Shown here one piece after another: positions 33,876-42,400 of a stretch of DNA of 64,000 bases. The stretch spans positions 3,298,685-3,362,684 of the forward strand of contig NZ_JADDXR010000002.1 of the NCBI RefSeq assembly GCF_015330125.1, given 5' to 3'. The notes beneath the pieces were generated by a model. That model saw only the letters and a program-made list of their open reading frames with translations, was not told the DNA's origin and searched no databases. Origin of the DNA: Zobellia nedashkovskayae. Its GTDB lineage: Bacteria > Bacteroidota > Bacteroidia > Flavobacteriales > Flavobacteriaceae. Every line of letters starts with the position of its first letter. Positions within the stretch are counted from its first letter, which is position 1. A program made the position numbers and the translations under genes.

Positions 33876-34685
33876 ATGCACTATACTAAGATAACCGAAA
33901 CATCATCTAATCATGATGATTTAGAGAAGATGGATACAATGTCCCTTCTTCACAAAATGAACGAAGAGGACCAAAAGGTAGCTGATGCCGTAGCGGCAAC
34001 TATTCCAGAAATCACCAAATTGGTAGATGGCCTAGCGGAACGTTTTGAAAAAGGAGGTCGCTTATTTTACATTGGCGCGGGTACAAGTGGAAGATTAGGG
34101 ATTCTAGACGCTTCTGAGATTCCCCCAACTTTTGGAATGCCTCATACTAGGGTAATTGGTTTGATCGCAGGTGGTGATACTGCTATACGAAAAGCAGTTG
34201 AAAATGCTGAAGATGACGGTGTACAGGCTTGGAAAGATATGATGGAGCATAACATTACCGATAATGATGTGGTGGTTGGTATTGCAGCTTCTGGAACTAC
34301 ACCTTATGTTTTAGGAGGTATTGCCGAGGCTAAGAAAAAAGGACTACTTACCGCTGGGATTACAAATAACCCTGGATCTCCGTTGGCTATTGCAGCAGAT
34401 ATTGCAATTGAATTGAATGTAGGGCCGGAATTTTTAACTGGTAGTACACGTATGAAAAGCGGAACTTCTCAAAAACTGGCACTTAATATGATTTCTACTG
34501 CTTTAATGATAAAGATAGGCAGAGTGAAAGGAAATAAGATGGTTAACATGCAGCTAAGTAATAGCAAACTTGTAGATAGGGGAGCGCGTTATGTGGCCGA
34601 AGGTTTGGGTATTGATTATGATAAAGCTGAAAAAATGCTTAAAAAGTACGGTTCTGTAAAAGCGGCTATTGACGCTGGCGTTTAG
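33876..34685 (+). CDS. murQ: N-acetylmuramic acid 6-phosphate etherase
   Basis: MurQ removes D-lactate from MurNAc-6-P to give GlcNAc-6-P. The 269-residue product has an SIS fold with FYIGAGTSGRLGILDASEIPPTFG near 60-83, where the catalytic Glu lies, VVGIAASGTTPYVLGG near 130, and the family signature TGSTRMKSGTSQKLALNMIST near 189-209. It is slightly shorter than Escherichia coli MurQ (298) because the small C-terminal helical domain is short. It follows the DeoR regulator by five bases. Its end overlaps the convergent cytochrome gene by 20 bases. Confidence 0.96.
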   Translation: MHYTKITETSSNHDDLEKMDTMSLLHKMNEEDQKVADAVAATIPEITKLVDGLAERFEKGGRLFYIGAGTSGRLGILDASEIPPTFGMPHTRVIGLIAGGDTAIRKAVENAEDDGVQAWKDMMEHNITDNDVVVGIAASGTTPYVLGGIAEAKKKGLLTAGITNNPGSPLAIAADIAIELNVGPEFLTGSTRMKSGTSQKLALNMISTALMIKIGRVKGNKMVNMQLSNSKLVDRGARYVAEGLGIDYDKAEKMLKKYGSVKAAIDAGV

Positions 34686-35094
34686 ATTTACTTTTTTTTT
34701 CAATAGCTTCCACTTCTTTGACTGTTACTATTTCATCTGAGGTATTGCCCCATGAATTCATAATGTAATTCATAACGTCTGCTATTTCTTCATCGTCAAG
34801 GCCCATTCGGGTCATGATATTATTATAAGTTACCCCGTTTACGATTATCTCACCTCGTAAACCGTATTTAACGCCCTGTATACTTGCTTTACGGTTTTGA
34901 CTTAAGTAGTCCGATTTGGCTAATGGAGGAAAAGAACCTATTATTCCTTCACCTTCCTCTAGGTGACAGGTAACACAAAAATCAGCATAAATTTCACTGC
35001 CTCGCATCATACTTTCTGCGAGTACGGATTCTTGTGCATGGGCAAAGCAACCAGTAAAAATTAAAAAAATAAGGGAACTGTAATAGTTTTTCAT
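34666..35094 (-). CDS. c-type cytochrome (one haem)
   Basis: A 142-residue exported protein with a signal peptide (cut near AHAQE, residue 21). It has one haem-binding motif CVTCH near residues 40-44 and the downstream Met in MTRMGLDDEEIADVMNYI near 95, the usual distal ligand region of class I cytochromes. A basic Lys/Arg-rich tail (KKSKSKRQRQ) ends the protein. It is transcribed 51 bases after a PQQ-type sugar dehydrogenase gene, so it is the natural electron acceptor for that enzyme. It overlaps the 3' end of convergent murQ by 20 bases. Confidence 0.9.
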   Translation of the reverse strand: MKNYYSSLIFLIFTGCFAHAQESVLAESMMRGSEIYADFCVTCHLEEGEGIIGSFPPLAKSDYLSQNRKASIQGVKYGLRGEIIVNGVTYNNIMTRMGLDDEEIADVMNYIMNSWGNTSDEIVTVKEVEAIEKKSKSKRQRQ

Positions 35095-35145
35095 GCGGAT
35101 TGTTTCTTTTAACTAGTCAAATATCTATAAGGCAATGGTAGTTAT

Positions 35146-36267
35146 TTAGGCTTTGGGTACTAACGTATATATTCCTTTTCCTTCAATGGCAACATAAATT
35201 AATCCATCAGGACCTTCTTTTATATCGCGAACTCTACCTAAATCGGTCAATAGCTTTTCTCTTTTTACCACTTTGGTACCTTCCATTTGGAGACGCTCCA
35301 TATATTGAAATTTTAAAGAACCAACTAGAATGCTCCCTTTCCAACCTTTATAGTTATCTGTAGTAACAAAAGCCATACCACTTGGAGCTATACTTGGCAC
35401 CCAATAATGTATAGGTTGGGTCATGCCTTCCATCTCTGTTTTGTCTGTAATTGGTGTGCCGCTATAATTAACGCCATAAGTAACCAAGGGCCATCCGTAA
35501 TTGGCACCTGCTTTAATAATATTAATTTCATCACCACCTTTGGGTCCATGTTCGTTGTCCCATATTTCACCAGTTTCTGGATGTTTAGCTAAACCCTGTG
35601 GATTTCGGTGTCCGTAGCTATAAATTGCGGTTTTTGCACCTTCCTTACCTACGAACGGATTGTCTTCCGGAATTCTTCCATCGTCATAAAACCGATAAAT
35701 TTTACCCCCATCTCGTGTAATATCCTGTGGGTTCTCATCTCTGGCCCCGCGTTCACCAATAGATAAATAGAGGTAACCGTCATTGTCAAATTCAATACGT
35801 GAACCAAAATGTTGGCCTTTGGTTGTGTTTGGAGTTGCTTTGTATAGTAACTCTTTGCTTGTTAGAGTATTATCATTTAATTTACAACGCATTAATGCTG
35901 TGTGGCCACCTTTTTCTTCGCCTTCTTCTGAAGCATAGGAGATGTAAATCCATCCTGTATTTTCATAATCAGGATGTAGTTCAATATCCAACAATCCGCC
36001 TTGTCCTCTGGTGTAAACTTCCGGAGTATTTTTGACTACCGTTTTTTCTCCATTTTTAAAATGGATGAGTTCCCCGAATTTTTCAGTAATGAGCAGTTCT
36101 TTTTCGGATAAAAACACTAGACCCCAAGGAGACTGCATTTCATCGATCAGTAGTTGGGCGGTGAATGGAGGGTTTGTAGGTGTATCTACTTTGTTTTCAG
36201 TGTCTTGTGCGCAAGAATAACTGAGAGTTATCGCAGCTAACGCTATCGTTAATACACTATTTCGCAT
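35146..36267 (-). CDS. PQQ-dependent sugar dehydrogenase (Asd/soluble GDH-like) lipoprotein
   Basis: A 373-residue exported protein with a signal sequence and a possible lipobox (LSYSC, about residue 19). The six-bladed propeller of the glucose/sorbosone dehydrogenase family is visible: SPWGLVFLSEKELLITEKFGEL near 48-70, GQGGLLDIELHPDY near 88, the catalytic His region GQHFGSRIEFD near 150, YSYGHRNPQGLAKHP near 215 and NEHGPKGGDEINII near 237. It would oxidise aldoses in the periplasm with PQQ and pass electrons to the adjacent cytochrome. No pqq synthesis genes are in the window; the substrate is not certain. Confidence 0.9.
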   Translation of the reverse strand: MRNSVLTIALAAITLSYSCAQDTENKVDTPTNPPFTAQLLIDEMQSPWGLVFLSEKELLITEKFGELIHFKNGEKTVVKNTPEVYTRGQGGLLDIELHPDYENTGWIYISYASEEGEEKGGHTALMRCKLNDNTLTSKELLYKATPNTTKGQHFGSRIEFDNDGYLYLSIGERGARDENPQDITRDGGKIYRFYDDGRIPEDNPFVGKEGAKTAIYSYGHRNPQGLAKHPETGEIWDNEHGPKGGDEINIIKAGANYGWPLVTYGVNYSGTPITDKTEMEGMTQPIHYWVPSIAPSGMAFVTTDNYKGWKGSILVGSLKFQYMERLQMEGTKVVKREKLLTDLGRVRDIKEGPDGLIYVAIEGKGIYTLVPKA

Positions 36268-36403
36268 AATTTGACGTTAAATGATAATATTAAGGTGTCT
36301 CGTTATGGTTAAAGATAGCGAGAATTTACAAGTTTAAAAGAATTACCCGAGAGAAAGTGATGCAACCCAAATCGCTCATTTTCTTTTTAAAATGACTTAA
36401 CCT

Positions 36404-39400
36404 ATGCTCCCAAAAAAAAAACAGCGTATTCTGTACGCTCTACTGTTGATGACCTTTTCAGTAGTCTGTACTTCTGCAATTGCAGGCAAGACGGCTTTCA
36501 AAATTTACGATGAAGTAGCCTCTGCCGTAAAGGAAGTGGTCACTGTAAAAAGTAAAGCCACTGACAATGCAAAAACAATTTCTAACACGTCGTTAACGAG
36601 TAGCACAGCCAAAAAGGTTGCTGCCGCTCCACCAATGTTTGCAACCATCATTCAGAATGCGGATGAAGAAGTAGGTTGTACTGCAGATGGTTCTACGGTG
36701 GCACGATTTAATCTTTGTGGTGATTCTGATGACCAGATTATTTCGCTTTCTGGTTCATATAGTGATGTCTCATGGCAAGTTTTAGGTGGTAGTTGTAGTC
36801 CTAATATAAACCAAGATTGTCCCAATACAAATATATCATGTTATACAGAGGTTGCTACCACTGACACGTTTCAATTAGATGCTAGTGCAATCTCAGCTTC
36901 AACAGGTGCAGAATATCGTGTAGTAGCAGATGGGCAACAATACTTCTTTAAGGTTAAGAAAAGTACCATATCATATGGTATTTCATCAAAAGATTATGTT
37001 TGTAATAACCCAGGTAGAATTGAAATTACGGGACTTCCTAATAGCTATCAATTTCAACTTCTTGAAGGGGGAGCTATTGTTAGACCTTATCAATCTTCCT
37101 CTATTTTTTCTACTTTAGACGCTGGTACTTATACAGTTCAGGCAAGGTTGAACATTACAGGAGAGCTTTGTGAGTATTTAATTGGTCCTATAGAGATAGA
37201 ACAAGTAGATATTGACATTGATGTAACTTTTACAAATCCCGTTTGTAGCGGAGAGACAGGTACTATTGATGTTTCGATTAACCCTGAAGTTCCTGGTCCT
37301 TATGTATATACTCTTTTAGATGATAGTGGTGCAGAAATTGAGTTTACCTCTACCATTTCTAGTAACACCTATACTTTTGGAGCGGTAAGTGAAGGTACTT
37401 ATGCCGTAAAGGTAGAAACCAATGATTGTAAAGAAGACATTCCTAATGGTATTGCAGCTCCTATAGAATATTCAGATACCAGTGGTGACCCAATTACGGT
37501 AGGTACGGGTTTAAGCCCAATTACAGTAGCTACAGATACCAACGGTATGAGTTTTGGATGTTCTACCATATCTAGTATAGATATAGATGTAACCCCTTCA
37601 GGAGGTTCGGGTACATATAGTTATACGGTTAGTGATGGCGGAGATTCTGGCGGTAATTTCACGGGCACTAGTTCTTATACGGTTACCAGCCCTGGTACCT
37701 ACACTTTTTTCATTACAGATGATCAAGGCTGTACAGCCGAGAAATCTGAATATGTTGCTGAATTAACTCCCCCGGATGTTACTGCAGCAGATATTGTTGG
37801 TACCTGTACCAATGGTGGTGGAAAAGTTGAATTTACAGTTACCGACCCCAAAGGTTTTAACTTAGAATATAGAGTTAATGTAGGTGACTCATTTACAAGT
37901 TCTTCTACAATACCTGTTGTAGATGGAACGTATACGGGAGTTGAAGTTCAATATTCTCAAGGTGCTTTTACTTGTGTATTGGCATTACCTGACGTTACGG
38001 TTACTTCAGCTGGTGGTCTTAGCGGTTCTGCTTCGTTAACACAAGATTACACCTGTGCAAATGCAGGTGGTATAATTGATTTTGCAGTTGCTACGGGCGG
38101 TTCTGGAACGGGTTACGAATACAGTATTAATAATACCACGTATCAACCAGGAACCTCTTTTACCGGGTTGGCACCAGGAAATTATATTCCTTATATTAAG
38201 GATGATGCCGGTTGTTTCCAAGCATTGACACCAATTGATATTTCGGAACCAATACCTCCAACGTCCATTACTTTTGCCCAAGATGATCTTGACTGTTCTA
38301 CAGGAACAAGTAGAGTTACTATAGATGTGTTACCAGCAACTTTTGCGGTTACACAATATGAAATTATTTCTTCTACTCCTACAACAACACTTCCTGCTGC
38401 ACAGGCTAGTAATGTTTTTCCAGGTTTAGCTTTGGATACATCTTATCAGTTTGAAATTACTGATGCCAATGGCTGTACGTATCCTGCAAGTTTTACAACG
38501 GGTGGCTTTAGTACCATTAGAGCACGTGTAAAATCAGGTGGAGACAGACGCGTATGTCCTGGAGCTACAGATGGTACCGGTGCTTTCTTAGTAGATGGTT
38601 ATGGTGTTGATTATGATTATACTGTAAATAGAACAGCTCCTACTGCTGCGGTTATTACTACAGGAACGAGTACTGATTTAGAAATTCCTATTACAGGTTT
38701 AGGTGCTGGTACCTATGAAATTACGGTAACCGATAATGAAACCAATTGTACTTCTACAACTTCTTTTGATGTAGAAGAAGCGGCAACTCCATTGAGTATT
38801 ACTGCGGCAGAAACCGCAATGAGTTGTCAGAATAATAATATTGGTAGGGTAACCGGAACCGCTACTGGTGGTTTTGGTGGATATAACTATGAATTACAAT
38901 GGCCTACTCCAACTACGGTACAAGGACCAAAAACAGGACGTACATTCGGTAATTTAACAGAGGAAGGAACCTATACCTTAACAGTAACCGATTCTGAAGG
39001 ATGTTCAGCTTCAACAACTTTTGTTCTTACTAGTGTTGATGCGCCAACTATTACAACAGGTGCAATAGATTACTGTTATTCAGCTACAAATGATGGAGAA
39101 ATTACGGTTTCTTCGACTGCGGGTACAGCTGCCTTGACAACACATGAATATAGAATCAATGGCGGAACATTGGTTCCTGGTGTAGCAGGCTCACATACTT
39201 TTACAGGCTTAGTTCCTGGTAACTATACTATTGAAGTGGTTGATGCTAACGGATGTACGGCTTCTACCTCAGCAATAAGAATACCGCCACAAATTCAAGT
39301 TAGTCTTGACTTGAACCGTGAGATAGATTGTGGAGGTGATGGAGAAATGCAGATTACGGTTTCTGGTGGAGATATTTCTAATTTAGCTTCTACCTCATAT

Positions 39401-42400
39401 ACAATTTTCAGAGATGGAGTTGCGGTTCCTGCCCATACGGCACTTCCACTCCCATCCAATACTTTCGACTATACTATGACTTTTACGGAGTTTGGAGATT
39501 ATACGGTTGAGGTATCTGATAATAATAGTTGTAGCATTTTATCCGAACCTCTAACGTTCGCAGAACCTACTAATATAGCAGCTACAGAAAGAGTAGTAGG
39601 TCCAAGTTGTGGTGATGCAAATAGCGGTTTTGTTGAGGTAATCCCAACAGTATCTTCAGGAGTGCCACCATTTGAGGTAGTATTTGCTCCAGTAGGTGAG
39701 TTACAGTCTAATCCTTTAGATCCAAATAGTCCAACAGGTGATGCTATTACCTATAATTATTCAGATCAAACTGTATATTCCGGATTGGCAGCAGGAGATT
39801 ACGAGTATGTAGTTAGGGATGCAAGAAATTGTGTTACTGCTGTAACTGTAGTTTCGGTAGTAACAGATCCTATAGGTGCACCAGACGCAACGGTAACTCC
39901 TATTGATGCTACTTGTACAACAGGAGATTTGTCAGGAGGCGTAATAGTTGACCTTCCAACAACAGGAGTTGAGAACTATACTGTTGTAATCGAAGATAAT
40001 TTCGGAAATCCTTTCTACACGCAAAATGATGTTACAGATACAGATTTTCCGCTTACAATTAATGACACAAGCCTTATCCCTGGGAATTACCAGGTAATAG
40101 TTTTAGATTCCAGAGGATGTAATGATATTGAGCCTTTCATTATTGATTCGGCTAGTTTAGACATTACCCCAATATATCCAACACCACCACCTACCTGTAG
40201 CCCTGGTGGGACTACAGTATGTGTTGATATTACAGGAGGTACTTCCGGTAGCTATGAAGTTCGTTTGTTGGAAAATCCGGCTTTAGCTTGGGAAACTCCA
40301 AATGGAGCACCAGCTTTACCAGACCAGCATTGTTTTAGTGGTCTACTTTGGGGGGCTTCTTATACTGTAGAAGTAAGGGATACGGTAACAAATTGTACAT
40401 ATGAAGAAGTCATTACTTTACCAGATGGACCAGGTTTAAATGTAACCTTGACCATTGATAACGCCACGTGCTACAATGGTAATGTTGGACTAGAATATAC
40501 GATTACATCAGGTACTGGACCATACAATGTAATCATTACAGATCTTGATACTGGGGTTGAAGAGGTTAACCTGTCAAATTCAGTAGTAACGAATGATCTT
40601 ATTCAGGTACCTGCTGGACATTATGGCATTTCTGTTGAGGATACAACCACATTTTGTAGTGGAGGAGCTGAAGACGAAGCAATTTTAAACCTACCACGTG
40701 TAGATGTTATTGACAATCAAAATGCGAATTGTAATGCTCTAGGACAAATTACAGTTAGAGCTAATGGCGGAACTGCGCCTTATGAGTTTGCTTTTGTAGT
40801 ACAAGGTACATTAGCTCCTGGTGTTGCACCAGCGCCATCAGAATTTGATAGTTCGCCAACCAAAGAATTGGCGGGTTCTTTAACGGGTGTTACTTATGAT
40901 ATTTGGGTAAGGGATGCAGGTGGTTGTCCGGCAAGTACATCAGCGGCAATAATTCAATTAAACCCTGACTTGCCGTTATTAGACCCTGTAGTTGATAATC
41001 AATGTGATGTAACAGCAACTGCTGCAGGTGGATTTGATATAACATTAAGTTTACCAGGAGATTTTGAGACACCTACTTTTACACTTAATGGTATTAGTCA
41101 GACCGTTGCACATTCCGGTGATCCAGCTATTAATACAACAGCTACATTTACAGTAAACAGTGTTGGATCTTATGCCTATAATATTATAGACGCAAATGGT
41201 TGTGAAGTTGATGGAGTTGCCGAAGTATATCAGGTGTTAACTGCATCTGGTGACTTCACCATAGAACCTAATTGTGAAGAAGAGGATGGTACTATAACAA
41301 TTACTTCTGACGGTGGTAGTGGTAACTTTAATTATACACTAACAGGAACTGATTTTGATGGAAACCCTGTAAGTATGACCATTCTTGATGATGGTGATGA
41401 TGCTATATTTAATGATGTTGTTGATTTTACAAGTGTACCTCCGGGAACTTATGATGTAATAATTGAAGATCAAATTGTCCGTGATGGAGTAGGTCAATGT
41501 TCTACTTCGGTGAACAGTATAATTCGATCAGCACCAATATCTCCAGAGATTTTTGAAACAGGAGAAACAGATGTAAGTTGTAATGGATTAGGTGACGGAA
41601 GTATTTCTGCATCAATTGTTGCAGGTACTGATGTAGATGGTATTAAAGAATACAACTTGTATATAAGTGATTTGGCTTCTATGCCAGGAAACTATGACGT
41701 TACTTCTCGTTTTAGAACAGAAATTTCAGGTTCTTTTACAGGTCTAGATCCAGGTACTTATGTATTGGAGGTGGTAACCGATAGAAATTGTTTTGATAGA
41801 GAAGAAGTGGTAATTATTGATCCACCTGCTTTTACGGTTGATGCTTCTGCCGGTACCTTATTATGTGAGGTTGGAGCTAATAGATATAGCACAACAATAC
41901 TAACTGCGACCGTTAATGGTGTAGGTAATGGAGCGGACTACGGATTTAAGATTAATGCTACAGATAGTTACCAAACTACGAGCAGTAACACTATGGATTT
42001 TGTAATAGTGGATACTGGGGTGCAGCAAACGTTTAACGTCTATGCGATTGATAGTAATGGCTGTGAGTACATTAGTGCAGATGTGGTCATTGACCCTCCT
42101 AATAATGTAACAGCAACAATTACTCAGGTGTCTCCAATGGATTGTGAAAATCCTGAACGAGTTCGTGTAACCGTTACGGGCAGCACCAACTTTATTATTG
42201 AAGATCAAGGTTTTTCAGTATCACCAGTAGGTGATGAGACGCAACCAAGCGGTAGTTTTATAGAATTTGACCTTCCGATGGTAGCTGGCGAATATAATTT
42301 ACGAGTAAATGATATTGGAGGTTGTACGTATCCAATTGCTGCTTATGTTGTAGATGAACCTGTATTGCCAACGGTAGTAATTACAGAATCAGAAGCTGTA

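Noticed and set aside
38036..38281. Minus-strand open frame within the giant adhesin gene
   Set aside because: Repeat-rich coding DNA with biased codons commonly gives such shadows; the plus frame is continuous over 8.8 kb.
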